Counted from the stretch's first letter, positions 8,857 through 18,090 are shown. The stretch: 64,000 bases of DNA from CAVSUZ01 sp963791885 (GCA_963791885.1 CAWBUL010000004.1:1612001-1676000), one strand, 5' to 3'. Notes: generated by a model not told the origin, from the letters alone. Translations and numbers: made by a program.

Positions 8857-9849
8857 ATGAAGATCGCGATCTTCGGCGCCGGCGCGATCGGCGGGTTCCT
8901 GGGTGCGAAACTCGCTGCCGCCGGCGCGGACGTGACCTTCATCGCGCGCGGGCCGCATCTGGCGGCGATGCAATCCAACGGCGTGCGGCTCATCAGCGGC
9001 GGCGAAAGCATCACAGTGCATCCGCGCTGTGTCGCTGACGCGGCCCAGGCGGGCGCGCAGGACTACGTCGTCGTCACGCTGAAGGCGCATTCGCTCCCCG
9101 CCGCCGCGCCGCACATTGCGCAGATGATGGGACCGGACAGCGCGCTCGTAACCGGGGTGAACGGCGTGCCGTACTGGTATTTCTACGGCATTGCCTCCCC
9201 CTTCCGCGACCGCCCCGTCGAAAGCGTCGATCCGGGCGGCCGGCTGTGGTCGATCCTTCCCCCGCGCCAAGCGATCGGCTGCGTCGTCTATCCCGCGGCC
9301 GAGGTCACCGAACCCGGCGTCATCACCCACACATACGGCGATCGCTTCAGCCTCGGTGAACCCGACGGCACCCGCTCGCCCCGTGCCGAGGCTCTTTCAA
9401 AACGTCTGATCAGCGCCGGCCTGAAAGCGCCCGTCCGTCCGCGCATCCGCGACGAGATTTGGGTGAAGCTCTGGGGGAACTGCGCCTTCAATCCGATCTC
9501 CGCGCTGACCATGACCACGCTCGATCGCATCACCGGCGATCCGGAACTGCGAACGCTGTGCCGCGGCATGATGCTGGAGGCGAAGGGCGTGGCCGAAGCG
9601 TTGGGCATCCGCTTTGCCATCGACGTGGAGAAACGCATCGACGGCGCCGCCGAAGTCGGCGAGCACAAGACATCCATGCTGCAGGATCTGGAGCGCCGGC
9701 GCCCCATGGAGATCGACGCGTTGTTGGGTGCGGTAGTCGAACTCGGTCGCTTGGTGGAGCGCCCCATGCCGCTCTGCCAATCGGTGCTCGCGCTGGTACG
9801 CGAACGCGCTCGCCGCGCCGGCTGTTACCCCTCGGAGCCCCAACCATGA
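8857..9849 (+). CDS. 2-dehydropantoate 2-reductase family protein
   Basis: 330 residues. The N-terminal Rossmann motif GAGAIGGFLGAKLA (residues 7-20) and the C-terminal ApbA/PanE domain (EIWVKLWGNCAFNPISALT, then EKRIDGAAEVGEHKTSMLQDLERRRPMEIDAL) define the ketopantoate reductase family, which makes pantoate for CoA using NADPH. Many genomes carry several paralogues of other substrate range, so the panE role is not certain. The stop overlaps the next start in an ATGA. The neighbouring acyl-CoA ligase suggests a catabolic rather than biosynthetic setting (inference). Confidence 0.85.
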   Translation: MKIAIFGAGAIGGFLGAKLAAAGADVTFIARGPHLAAMQSNGVRLISGGESITVHPRCVADAAQAGAQDYVVVTLKAHSLPAAAPHIAQMMGPDSALVTGVNGVPYWYFYGIASPFRDRPVESVDPGGRLWSILPPRQAIGCVVYPAAEVTEPGVITHTYGDRFSLGEPDGTRSPRAEALSKRLISAGLKAPVRPRIRDEIWVKLWGNCAFNPISALTMTTLDRITGDPELRTLCRGMMLEAKGVAEALGIRFAIDVEKRIDGAAEVGEHKTSMLQDLERRRPMEIDALLGAVVELGRLVERPMPLCQSVLALVRERARRAGCYPSEPQP

Positions 9850-10826
9850 TTTCAGTGGCAGTTCTCGGCGCAGGACGCATTGGCCAAATCCACGCTCGCA
9901 ATGTCGCCGCTCATCCCGACGCGCGCTTGGCTGGTGTGATGGATGTGGCCTCTGCCGCTGCTCAGGGCCTCGCACAATCGCTCGGTTCGCAGCCCATTTC
10001 GCTCGATCAGGCCTTCGCCGCCGACGCACTCATGATCTGCACGCCTACTCCGACCCACGCTGACTTGATCGAGCGTGCCGCGGCGTCCGGCAAGGCCGTG
10101 TTCTGTGAAAAACCAATCGACCTGGATGCATCCCGCGTGCGCGCGTGCCTGCAAACCGCAAACAAGGCCGGCATCCCCCTCATGATCGGGTTCAATCGCC
10201 GCTTCGATCCCAGCTTCCGCACGCTGCACGATCGTCTCCGTGCCGGCGAAATTGGCCGGCTGGAAACGCTGACCATCATCAGCCGCGATCCGCAGCCGCC
10301 TCCGCCATCCTACGTTGCCAGCAGCGGCGGCCTGTTTCGCGACATGATGATCCACGACTTCGACATGGCCCGTTTTCTGCTCGGCGAAGACCCGACCGAG
10401 GTCTACGCCATCGGCTCCGTCCTGGTGGACAAGGCGATCGGCGACGCCGGGGATGTCGATACCGCCGCGGTTCTGCTTCGCACCGCCAGCGGCGCCATCG
10501 CGCAAATCACCAATTCCCGTCGCGCCACGTACGGCTATGACCAACGCATTGAAGCCCACGGTGCGACCGGGATGCTGCGCGCCGGCAACATGACCGCGAC
10601 GACGGTGGAATTCGCCTCCGCCGGCGGTTTTGTCACCGATCCCGCGCTTCCCTTCTTCCTGGAACGCTATGGCGCCGCCTACCGCGCCGAACTCGACGCC
10701 TTCCTGCATGCGATCCAGACCGCCGCCGCCCCTTCGCCAACCGGGCGCGATGGACTTGCGGCCCTCCTGCTCGCAGATGCGGCGACCGAGTTCAGCGCGG
10801 ACGGGACGACCGGTCAGGCCGGCTGA
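9846..10826 (+). CDS. Gfo/Idh/MocA oxidoreductase, inositol 2-dehydrogenase-like
   Basis: 326 residues. NAD-binding GAGRIGQIHARN at residues 8-19, the family EKP motif in VFCEKPIDLD, and GGLFRDMMIHDFDMARFLLGE, which holds the catalytic Asp and His of the inositol/scyllo-inositol dehydrogenase clade. It probably oxidises a cyclitol or sugar with NAD(P). Start ATG 9846 overlaps the upstream stop by 4 bp, indicating translational coupling. The 3' end overlaps the convergent PDZ-protein gene by 13 bp. Confidence 0.88.
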   Translation: MISVAVLGAGRIGQIHARNVAAHPDARLAGVMDVASAAAQGLAQSLGSQPISLDQAFAADALMICTPTPTHADLIERAAASGKAVFCEKPIDLDASRVRACLQTANKAGIPLMIGFNRRFDPSFRTLHDRLRAGEIGRLETLTIISRDPQPPPPSYVASSGGLFRDMMIHDFDMARFLLGEDPTEVYAIGSVLVDKAIGDAGDVDTAAVLLRTASGAIAQITNSRRATYGYDQRIEAHGATGMLRAGNMTATTVEFASAGGFVTDPALPFFLERYGAAYRAELDAFLHAIQTAAAPSPTGRDGLAALLLADAATEFSADGTTGQAG

Positions 10827-11663
10827 GGCCTGATCACCAGCTTCGCTTCCATCAGGGTGCCGAGCCTCAGAACCGAAAGGGTGCACGGGCGGCCCAGACT
10901 TCGGCCCAAGGAAGGAACGCAACGCACCGTGGCCGTGCATGCTGATTCCATCGATCGCCAGAACGATATCGCCGTGCCGCAGCCCGGCGTCGTCAGCGGG
11001 CCCGCCGGGGCTGACGCTGACCACCAGCCGGCCGGTTTCTTGTCCCGTCAGTGCGGCGTCTGACGAGGACAGTGTAACCGGCTGAAAGGACGCACCGATC
11101 CAGCCCCGGCTTGCGAGACGCGTATGTCCTTCTCGCAAGTGCGCGAGCGTGGCGTAAGACACGAGTGACGGCTCCCCTGAGGCGGTGGAGACACAAAGGC
11201 CCACGACATGGCCAGTTTCGTTCACAACCATGCCGCCCTCAGGCAGATATCCCGGCGGCGAATCGAGTCGCAACAACGGATCGAGGACAGTAGTGAGTTG
11301 GCCCGTTGGTGTGGCGCCGCGGTCGATCACCAAAAGCACTGTACCGGGCTCCGGCGGCGCGCTGGGGAGCAGGTCGGACGGGGGGCCGAGACCGGCAAGG
11401 CGCAGAATGGCGACGCCCGTGGCCGGATCCCGCGCAGAAATCTGCGCGGCAAACACCTCAGACCCCGAAATCATGGCGGTGAAGCTGGGCGCATCCGGCA
11501 GCGGAGCGGACGAGGTCAGGACGAGGTCTGGTTGCCAATAGAGCCCGTTCAACCATGCCCCGGAGGGAAGGCGAACGCCAGCAGCCCAGGGCAGGGCGCG
11601 TGCGATCGCTGCCTCGATGGACTGTGACCAGATCGGCGCGCCCGAATGACTGTCGGAATCCAT
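10814..11663 (-). pseudogene. Trypsin-like/PDZ domain protein, degenerate protease, 1-nt frameshift
   Basis: Shaped like an S1C/HtrA protein: an N-terminal chymotrypsin-like region (residues ~15-190) and a C-terminal PDZ domain (GRLVVSVSPGGPADDAGLRHGDIVLAIDG). The catalytic GNSGG box is missing: the matching segment reads LPEGGMVVNETGHVVGL, and I see no clear catalytic His. No signal peptide is evident. Near 10882-10908 the frame shifts; the other frame supplies the expected end of the PDZ domain (TLSVLRLGTLMEAKLVIRPQPA) and stops at 10814. Uncorrected, the frame runs antisense through the inositol-dehydrogenase-like gene to 9852. It probably acts as a non-catalytic binder rather than a protease. 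Confidence 0.65.
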
Positions 11664-11737
11664 ATGGAGTTGTAATGTGAAGGGCGCCGGTGCCGGAACC
11701 CCCTAAATCGTGAGTCCACTCTCACGCTGGAGGAAGG

Positions 11738-12433
11738 ATGCAGGACCCTCGGATTGCCTTGATCGTCGGAGCCGGCTCGGGCCTCTCCGCAGCGCTGGCA
11801 CGCCGCTTCGCGCATGAAAACCTGCAGGTCGCCCTGGCCTCGCGTAATCCCGATAGGCTGACAGCCCTGTGCAATGAGACCGGAGCCGCGTCCTTTGCAT
11901 GCGAAGCTTCGGAGCCGGAGGAGGTTGCGGGCCTGTTCGATGCCGTGGTCGCCTCGCTCGGTGAACCGGACGTTGTGGTTTACAACGCCTCGGCACGGGC
12001 GCGCGGGCCGATCACAACGTTGGTGCCGGAGGAGGTGGCGCAGGCCATCGCCGTCAGCGCTTTTGGCGGGTTCCTTGTCGGTCAGCAGGCGGCGCGCCTG
12101 ATGGTGCCGAAGCAATCCGGCGCGATCCTGTTCACCGGTGCTTCCGCCTCGGTGAAGGGCTATTCGAAGTCCAGCGCCTTTGCGATGGGCAAGTTCGCGC
12201 TGCGTGGCCTGGCGCAGAGCATGGCGCGCGAACTCGCCCCGCACGGCGTGCACGTCGCGCATTTCGTCATCGACGGAGCCATCCGTTCGGCGGAGCGGCG
12301 CGAGTCGCCTGATTCGCCCGACAGCATGCTCGATCCGGATGCGATCGCGGCCGCGTATTGGCAGGTGCTTCGTCAGCCGCGCAGCGCCTGGACCTGGGAG
12401 ATGGAACTTCGCCCGTGGGTCGAGCCGTTCTGA
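11738..12433 (+). CDS. SDR-family oxidoreductase-like protein lacking catalytic Tyr
   Basis: 231 residues, short-chain dehydrogenase/reductase fold. The cofactor motif is VGAGSGLSAALARRF (residues 10-24), and NAS at 83-85 replaces the usual NAG. The YxxxK site reads F148-A-M-G-K152, so the general-base Tyr is Phe. A Ser is present near 136-138. The protein may be non-catalytic, or belong to the SDR subgroup that uses other residues. Its ATG follows GGAGGAAGG. The stop overlaps the next start (TGATG), coupling it to the periplasmic binding protein. Confidence 0.8.
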   Translation: MQDPRIALIVGAGSGLSAALARRFAHENLQVALASRNPDRLTALCNETGAASFACEASEPEEVAGLFDAVVASLGEPDVVVYNASARARGPITTLVPEEVAQAIAVSAFGGFLVGQQAARLMVPKQSGAILFTGASASVKGYSKSSAFAMGKFALRGLAQSMARELAPHGVHVAHFVIDGAIRSAERRESPDSPDSMLDPDAIAAAYWQVLRQPRSAWTWEMELRPWVEPF

Positions 12434-13377
12434 TGCGCTGGCTGATCGGGTGCGCGCTGGTTTTGACGTTGGCGGCACAGGCTCGGGCGGCCGATCTGCT
12501 GCTCTACACCTCGCAGCCGCCGCATGATGCGGAGCTGTTGATCGCCGCCTTCGAGAAGGCAAATCTGAACATCCACGCTCACTTCGTGCGCGACGGAACG
12601 ACCCAGCTCATGAGCCGCTTGCAGGCCGAGTTTACCGCCGGCGCCCCTCGGCCGGATGTGCTGCTGATCGCGGATGCCATGTCGATGCAGGCGCTGAAGG
12701 AACAGAACCGGCTGATGGCGGACCCGGATGCGGATGTCAGCGGATTGCCGGCGGATGCCTACGATCCCGATCGGACATACTTCGGCACGAAGCTGATTAC
12801 GACGGGGATCATGGTCCACACCGGTGCCCCACCCGTCACCTCCTGGCAGGACCTGCTCTCACCCACCGCGCACAACCAGGTGGTGCTGCCCAGTCCGCTT
12901 TATAGCGGCGCGGCGATGATCTTCGCCGGCACGATGGGCGAAGCGTATATGCGCGGCTTGGCGAAGAACGGCGCGGTGCCGGTCGCCGGCAACGGGCAGG
13001 TCCTGACCGAGGTGGCGGGCGGTCAGCGTCGTTACGGCATCGGCGTCGATTTCATGGCGTTGAATGCAAAGAAGCAGGGCTCGCCGGTGGATTTTGTCTT
13101 TCCCAAGGACGGTGTGACCGCCGTCACCGAGCCTGTTGCGATCCTGCGCACAGCGCATGACATCTCGGCCGCAAAGGCCTTTGTGGCGTTCATGATTTCC
13201 GAGGCCGGGCAGCGATTCGAGGCCTCGCAGGGATATCTGCCGATCCGTGCGTCCGTCCCGGCACCGCCGGGCTTTCCGCCGCGCGATCAGATCCATCTGA
13301 TGCACACGGACGTGCCGACGTTGGTAAAGGATCAGGCGAAAGTGCGATCAGCGTTTATCGACGCGTTTGGGGGATAG
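12433..13377 (+). CDS. ABC transporter substrate-binding protein, Fe(III)-type family
   Basis: 314 residues with a Sec signal peptide (MRWLIGCALVLTLAAQARA, cleaved near residue 19-20). The mature part resembles family 1 extracellular solute-binding proteins of the AfuA/FbpA type: LLLYTSQPPHDAELLIAAFEKA, PDVLLIADAMSMQAL, KAFVAFMISEAGQRF. It would bind a metal-chelate, phosphonate or similar ligand in the periplasm. No permease or ATPase lies beside it. Its only operon partner is the SDR protein, with a 1-bp overlap, so the transported compound is unknown. Confidence 0.82.
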   Translation: MRWLIGCALVLTLAAQARAADLLLYTSQPPHDAELLIAAFEKANLNIHAHFVRDGTTQLMSRLQAEFTAGAPRPDVLLIADAMSMQALKEQNRLMADPDADVSGLPADAYDPDRTYFGTKLITTGIMVHTGAPPVTSWQDLLSPTAHNQVVLPSPLYSGAAMIFAGTMGEAYMRGLAKNGAVPVAGNGQVLTEVAGGQRRYGIGVDFMALNAKKQGSPVDFVFPKDGVTAVTEPVAILRTAHDISAAKAFVAFMISEAGQRFEASQGYLPIRASVPAPPGFPPRDQIHLMHTDVPTLVKDQAKVRSAFIDAFGG

Positions 13378-13383
13378 CCTACC

Positions 13384-13917
13384 CTACACCCGCTCGCTCA
13401 GCGCGATCGCCACGCGACACCCAACCGTAATCGCTGCCTTCAACAGCCGATAGCCAGGCGTTTGCTCAGCCCCATGCTCCAGACCGATATCGCGATGCTC
13501 CAGTTCCTCGGCGCGGAACGTCTCGATCGTGTCCCGCAACTCGGCCTCTGTCTCGTCCAGCACATCAGCCTGCGCCGAGTAGTGGCGGTCGATCGCCTCC
13601 TCGACCGCGACGGTGCAGGCCATGGCGGCGCGCGGCCCCAAGGTGGCTGTTGCCGCCCCCAGCGCGAATCCAGCGACATGCCAGAACGGCATCAGCGCGG
13701 TGGGACGCACGCGGCGGCGGATCAGAAGCTCCTGAAACCGTTCAAGGTGGTGCTGTTCCTGATTGGCCATGTGACGCAGTACGCCCTCCTGCGGCGTGCC
13801 GCTCAACACGGCGAGTTGGCCGGCATAAATTCGGGCCGCACCATACTCGCCCGCATGATCCACCCGAATCATCCGGGCAATCTCATGCTCGCGCGGCAGA
13901 TCGCCGGGCAGTTTCAT
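13384..13917 (-). CDS. coq7: 3-demethoxyubiquinol 3-hydroxylase (Coq7)
   Basis: 177 residues, a di-iron hydroxylase carrying out the penultimate step of ubiquinone synthesis at the inner membrane. The two tandem iron-binding repeats are visible: DHAGEYGAARIY with NQEQHHLERFQELL, then AVEEAIDRHY with RAEELEHRDIGLEHGAE. ATG 13915-13917 overlaps the dsbB stop by 4 bp. The dsbB-coq7 pairing recurs in alphaproteobacteria (family knowledge). Confidence 0.93.
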   Translation of the reverse strand: MKLPGDLPREHEIARMIRVDHAGEYGAARIYAGQLAVLSGTPQEGVLRHMANQEQHHLERFQELLIRRRVRPTALMPFWHVAGFALGAATATLGPRAAMACTVAVEEAIDRHYSAQADVLDETEAELRDTIETFRAEELEHRDIGLEHGAEQTPGYRLLKAAITVGCRVAIALSERV

Positions 13918-14414
13918 CGATGCCTCCGAGGTCTTCGGCTGAGGTAGGTGGCGAGACCGACCGCCAGCACCAAGGCGTAGATCAGATTCATCGCCGCCAT
14001 CGACAGCGGCAGGCCCGGAATCAGGAATGTCGGGGAATCGCACGGCTTCGACGGTCGCAGCGGCATGGATGACAGCATTTGCGACAGATTTCCCGTCGAA
14101 AGTGTCGGCGCGGCGCACTCCGGCAGCGGACTGGGCCAGAACCCCTGCTCCACACCGACGTGCAGGCCGCCCAGCGCGGCCGCGGCGAGGAAGGTCAGTA
14201 CCGCGAGCCAGAGTGCAGCCCGCGCCATCGGCACGGGCAGCACCGACGCTGCCAGTCCCAGCACGATCGCCACGCGGTATGGCCAACGCTCGAGCAGGCA
14301 GAGCGCGCACGGCACCAATCCGCCCCAGTACCGTGAAGCAAGCGCTACCGCGAGCGCCAATCCGGCAGCCAGCGCAGTCAGCAAGCCGGCGACGTGCGGA
14401 TGAGATCGCCTCAT
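13914..14414 (-). CDS. dsbB: Disulfide bond formation protein B
   Basis: 166 residues with four predicted membrane segments. It reoxidises DsbA and passes electrons to ubiquinone, which fits its coupling to coq7. The first periplasmic loop has the CALC redox pair in LVPCALCLLERWPYR. The second loop carries the other pair, ECAAP and KPCDSP, after GGLHVGVEQGFWPSP. Start ATG 14412-14414. Confidence 0.92.
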   Translation of the reverse strand: MRRSHPHVAGLLTALAAGLALAVALASRYWGGLVPCALCLLERWPYRVAIVLGLAASVLPVPMARAALWLAVLTFLAAAALGGLHVGVEQGFWPSPLPECAAPTLSTGNLSQMLSSMPLRPSKPCDSPTFLIPGLPLSMAAMNLIYALVLAVGLATYLSRRPRRHR

Positions 14415-14576
14415 GCGTCCTGATATGCTTGGGGTGTCGCGATGACGCAACCGGGCCGCCGGATTTCGTTTCGCGCCGGGCGGGGTTAAGCTGCCATTCG
14501 GGATCAGGACGGGATCGCGCACCGCCGAAGGTGGAAGCGCGTGAATGCCACCCTTCGAACAACGAGAGGAAGCAAA

Positions 14577-15203
14577 ATGCGCCGCATTCTCTGGGGCCGC
14601 AGCACGTCCAGCAACGTCATGAAGGTGATCTGGACGCTGGAGGAACTGAAGCAGCCGTACGAGCGGATCGACGTGGGCGGACCGTTCGGCAAGACCGACA
14701 CGGCCGAATATCGCGCCATGAACCCCACCGGACTGGTCCCGACCTTGCAGGAAGACCAGTTCACCATGTGGGAGAGCAACGCGATCATGCGCCATTTATG
14801 CAGCGCGCATGTCGAGCACACCACGCTATGGCCACAGGATCCGCATGCGCGTGCGAAAGTCGATCAGTGGCTTGACGCGCAGCAGACGGTGATGAACCGG
14901 CCCCAGGGCGTAATCTTCATCAACATGGTTCGCACCAAGCCTGAAAACCGGGATCACGCTGCCATTGCACAGGCAGTCAAGGATGCAGGCAAAGCCTACG
15001 GCATGATCGGCGCGGAGCTCGGCAAGCACCACTACATTGCCGGCAGCCACCTGACGCTCGCAGATATCGCCTGGGGCATCCACGTCCACCGCTGGTTCAC
15101 GATGGATTTCGACCGGCCCGAGATTCCCAATCTTCGCGCCTGGTACGACCGGCTTCTGACCCGCCCGATTTACAAGGAGCACGTCGCGCGTCCGCTGGTG
15201 TGA
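14577..15203 (+). CDS. Glutathione S-transferase family protein
   Basis: 208 residues. N-terminal thioredoxin-like domain (GRSTSSNVMKVIWTLEELKQPYERID, NPTGLVPTLQEDQFTMWESNAIMRHL, with the cis-Pro and the ES motif that grips glutathione). C-terminal all-helical domain with HLTLADIAWGIHVHRW. The start at ATG 14577 is chosen over GTG 14541 because GAGAGGAAG sits at ideal spacing. Probably a cytosolic detoxification enzyme of unknown substrate. It converges on the outer-membrane-factor gene. Confidence 0.9.
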   Translation: MRRILWGRSTSSNVMKVIWTLEELKQPYERIDVGGPFGKTDTAEYRAMNPTGLVPTLQEDQFTMWESNAIMRHLCSAHVEHTTLWPQDPHARAKVDQWLDAQQTVMNRPQGVIFINMVRTKPENRDHAAIAQAVKDAGKAYGMIGAELGKHHYIAGSHLTLADIAWGIHVHRWFTMDFDRPEIPNLRAWYDRLLTRPIYKEHVARPLV

Positions 15204-15250
15204 TGGCGCTGAATGCTGTGCGCAAGCGGAACGGGGTGTTGGGGATCAGC

Positions 15251-16769
15251 TTACTGGTTGCTTGCCTGCAGGGGGTAGAAGGGCTGCCATCCGCCACCGA
15301 GCGCCTTGTAGAGCGCCACCAGATTGGTAGAAACCGTGGATGTGCTCGTCGCCAGTTGCTGTTGCGTCGATAACACCTGCTGCTCTGCCGTCAGCACGGA
15401 CAGGAAGTCTGCAACGCCCTCCTGGTAGCGCGCCTGTGCGAGTGAAAGCGCACGCTCGTTCTGTGCGACGGCGCGGATCAGCTCGGCGCGGCGCTGCTGC
15501 TCGCGTTCATAGGCTGTCAGCGCATTGTCCACGTCGTGCCAGGCTTGCAGCACGGTGTGTGTGTAATTAATCGCCGCTTCCTGCTCCTGCGCCTTGCGCA
15601 GATCCAGCGTGTAGCGCAACTGGCCGCCCTGAAAGATGGGCAGGGTGATGTTGGGACCGGCGCCGTACTGGCGCGCATCCCAGCTCCACAGCTTGCCGAA
15701 ATTCAGCGACTGGAAGCCAAAGCTCGCCGATAGCGTAACCTGCGGATAGAACGCCGCCACGGCCACACCAACAGTGGCGGTCGCAGCGTGAAGCTGCGCT
15801 TCGGCCTCGCGGATGTCCGGCCGTCGGCGGGCAAGCTCAGACGGAAATCCAACCGGCACCTCGGGCGGCACCGGCGGTATCGGCTCCGGCGTGGCAAGTT
15901 CCGTCTCAAGCGCGCGCGGTGGCATCCCCAACAGCAAACTCAGTGCATTGATGTCTTCCTGCTCGTGCTGTTGCAGCGAGGGAATCTGTGCGGCTGTCGT
16001 GCTGACTTGGGCGGAAGCATTTGCTACGTCCAGATCCGTGGTGACTCCGGCGGCGGCACGCTGCTGAGTCAGGTTCAGGCCCTGCTGCGAGGTGCGAACG
16101 TTTTCGCGCGCGATGCGCAACTGCTCCTGCGTGCCGCGCAGATCGATATAGTCGCGCGCAACTTCGGCGAGGGCAGAGAGCAGAGCGGCACGACGCGCAT
16201 CCTCGGAGGCTTCGAGGGTGGCACGGGACGATTCGATAGAACGCCGCACCTGGCCCCAGAGATCAGGTTCCCACGATGCATCGAATCCGGTACTGGAAGA
16301 CGTCGAAAGCCGGTATGTTCGTCTTTGGTATGATGCCGCCCGTGCTGTTGCCGTATGCCCCGTTCGCCTGATTCGCGGTGTTGCTTTGTTGGCTGGCGGC
16401 CACGCCGAATATACCGTTGTTGCTGGGCTTTTCACGCTCATAGGAGGTATTGCCGTTCACGAACGGATACTGGTTGGCTGCTGTAATGCCAAGTTGGGCA
16501 CGGGATTCGGCGATACGGATACCCGCCGTCTGCACGTCCAGATTGTCGCTCGCCACCTGGCGTTCCAGGCTGGTCAGTTTCGGATCGTTGAAGATGCTCC
16601 ACCAGTCGGGATTGATTGGCCGGGCCACCGGTTCGCTCACCACCACCGCTTCCTTCGGCCGGTCGGAGAACCAGGAGGCTGGATTTGCCCAGTGCGGTGC
16701 CGCGAAATTCGGGCCCACCGTGCAGCCGCCCAGAGCCACGGCGCTCACAAGCGCAGCAAGTTGTTTCAC
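15251..16769 (-). pseudogene. RND efflux outer-membrane lipoprotein (NodT/OprM-type), 1-nt frameshift
   Basis: A TolC-superfamily outer-membrane channel of tripartite efflux pumps. It begins MKQLAALVSAVALGGCTVGPNF with a lipobox (LGGC), then W-N-D motifs (PDWWSIFNDPKL). The frame breaks after FDVFQY and resumes GFDASWEPDLWGQVRRSIESS when one of the two Gs at 16289-16290 is removed. The remainder is complete (RRRPDIREAEAQLHAATA, PNITLPIFQGGQL, C-terminus KALGGGWQPF). The composite of ~505 residues is normal. No RND pump or adaptor gene is adjacent; the upstream neighbour is lolA, 6 bp away. Confidence 0.85.
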
Positions 16770-16775
16770 GCGCGG

Positions 16776-17387
16776 CTACCCGTTGCCCTGGTGGTACTGA
16801 AAGAATTGTGGGTTGATGAACCGGAACAGGCCCTGATCGAACTTTCCACCCAGTTCGATGTTGGACAAGGTGACCGTGGTCCGCTGGCCGGTGGCGTCGG
16901 TTACCGTCCATTGCCGGAGCGTCAGCGGGTCGGGCGTGAACACCAGCGTCAGGCTACCGTCCGTCGGATGCGCGTTCCACACCAGCGTCGTCATGACTTC
17001 GCCGGGCAGGTTGCGCAGGTCCGTGACCGTCACGTCGCCGCCGGTGAGCTTGACATTGTCGGCAAGCAGAATGCCGAGCGGCGTGGCGCCAAGCGGGATA
17101 TTGGAGGTCTGGTTGAGCGACGCGTCATGGAACACGAACAGGCCGTGGCCGGCCACCAGCAATAGAGGGCTGGGGGGATCGTATTGGAATCGCATTCGGC
17201 CGGGCCGGTCCAGCCACGTGGTGCCCTGGCTGATGGCGCCGTTCGGGGCGACCTGCACGAAGTGCGCCTTCAGGGTCGTGATGCCGTTGAGATACTGCTG
17301 GATTTGGGCGATTTCTGTGCTGTTCCCGACCGGTGCCGCGGCAAGCAGCGACAGCAGCGGCAGGATCAGAAAAAGGCGGCGAAGCAT
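16776..17387 (-). CDS. lolA: Outer-membrane lipoprotein carrier protein LolA
   Basis: 203 residues with a signal peptide (MLRRLFLILPLLSLLAAAPVG). LolA ferries lipoproteins across the periplasm from LolCDE to the outer membrane. The motif series IQQYLNGITTLKAHFVQVAPNG, GRMRFQYDPPSPLLLVAGHGLFVFHD and LTLVFTPDPLTLRQWTVTDATGQRTTVTL is characteristic. It lies just before the lipoprotein efflux channel gene on the same strand, which may be cotranscribed. Confidence 0.88.
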   Translation of the reverse strand: MLRRLFLILPLLSLLAAAPVGNSTEIAQIQQYLNGITTLKAHFVQVAPNGAISQGTTWLDRPGRMRFQYDPPSPLLLVAGHGLFVFHDASLNQTSNIPLGATPLGILLADNVKLTGGDVTVTDLRNLPGEVMTTLVWNAHPTDGSLTLVFTPDPLTLRQWTVTDATGQRTTVTLSNIELGGKFDQGLFRFINPQFFQYHQGNG

Positions 17388-17448
17388 GCGCCGGATGTGG
17401 CACCAGACTGAACGGTTTGCAAATCCCAGGTGAGGCGATAGTCAGGCA

Positions 17449-18075
17449 ATGGTGAGGATCGATCGCGTTGTCACGCGCGGCGGCGATGGCGGGCAAACGT
17501 CCCTGGGTGACGGCTCGCGCGTGCCCAAGCATGGGGCGCGCGCCTGCGCCATCGGCGAGGTGGATGAGGCGAACGCCGCGGTCGGCTGGCTCGGCGTAGC
17601 CGCTCCCGATCATGCTTCGCTGCTGCGGAGCATCCAGAATGCGCTGTTCGACCTTGGCGCCGATCTCTGCGTGCCGGGCACAGAAGGCGATCGGCTCCGC
17701 CTGACTGACGCCCCAGTGGTATGGTTGGAACGTGCGATCGCGACCATGAACGCGAAGCTGCCTCCGCTGCGGAGCTTCGTGCTGCCCGGAGGGACCGAGG
17801 CTGCGGCACGCGCTCACCTCGCACGAACCGTGGTGCGGCGGGCGGAACGGGCTGTTGTGAGGATCGCCGCGGAGGAGGCAATCAATCCTGCGCTGGTGCG
17901 CTATCTGAATCGCCTGTCGGATCTGCTGTTCGTGCTTGCGCGCGTACTGAACAGCGACGGGGCGGCCGATATGCTGTGGCGCCCCGGCGCCGCTCCAGCG
18001 GAACACGGAGTGTCAGATCACGTGGAAGAGGTACAGCACAATAATGATAGGGATGGGGATTCCCAAAACCCATAG
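17449..18075 (+). CDS. PduO-type cob(I)alamin adenosyltransferase
   Basis: 208 residues. Converts cob(I)alamin or cobyrinate diamide plus ATP to the adenosyl form. The N-terminal ATP loop TRGGDGGQTSLGDGSRV (residues 9-25), FVLPGGTEAAARAHLARTVVRRAERAVV, and NRLSDLLFVLAR all match PduO-type enzymes. The family usually ends soon after LWRPGA. Here about 28 more low-complexity residues follow, and they overlap a small antisense gene (18013-18090), so the annotated tail may not be functional. Confidence 0.9.
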   Translation: MVRIDRVVTRGGDGGQTSLGDGSRVPKHGARACAIGEVDEANAAVGWLGVAAPDHASLLRSIQNALFDLGADLCVPGTEGDRLRLTDAPVVWLERAIATMNAKLPPLRSFVLPGGTEAAARAHLARTVVRRAERAVVRIAAEEAINPALVRYLNRLSDLLFVLARVLNSDGAADMLWRPGAAPAEHGVSDHVEEVQHNNDRDGDSQNP

Positions 18076-18090
18076 CAGGATGCCGCGCAT
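18013..18090 (-). CDS. 25-residue hydrophobic membrane peptide
   Basis: ATG 18088-18090 to TGA 18013-18015 encodes a 25-residue peptide that is one membrane helix (IPIPIIIVLYLF in the centre), with a positive N-terminus (MRG) and a short HVI end. A strong AAGGGA ribosome-binding site stands upstream at good spacing. Similar 25-27 residue peptides beginning MxxGILLWxxGIP are, to my recollection, common unnamed proteins in alphaproteobacteria. It overlaps the adenosyltransferase 3' end on the other strand. Function unknown. Confidence 0.6.
   Translation of the reverse strand: MRGILLWVLGIPIPIIIVLYLFHVI

Noticed and set aside
8014..9330. 438-residue minus-strand frame over the acyl-CoA ligase
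   Set aside because: Antisense of the ligase and ketopantoate-reductase-like genes; Asp/His/Arg-rich nonsense.
9852..10813. C-terminal half of a 603-residue minus-strand frame
   Set aside because: It is a frameshift read-through of the PDZ-protein gene into antisense of the inositol-dehydrogenase-like gene.
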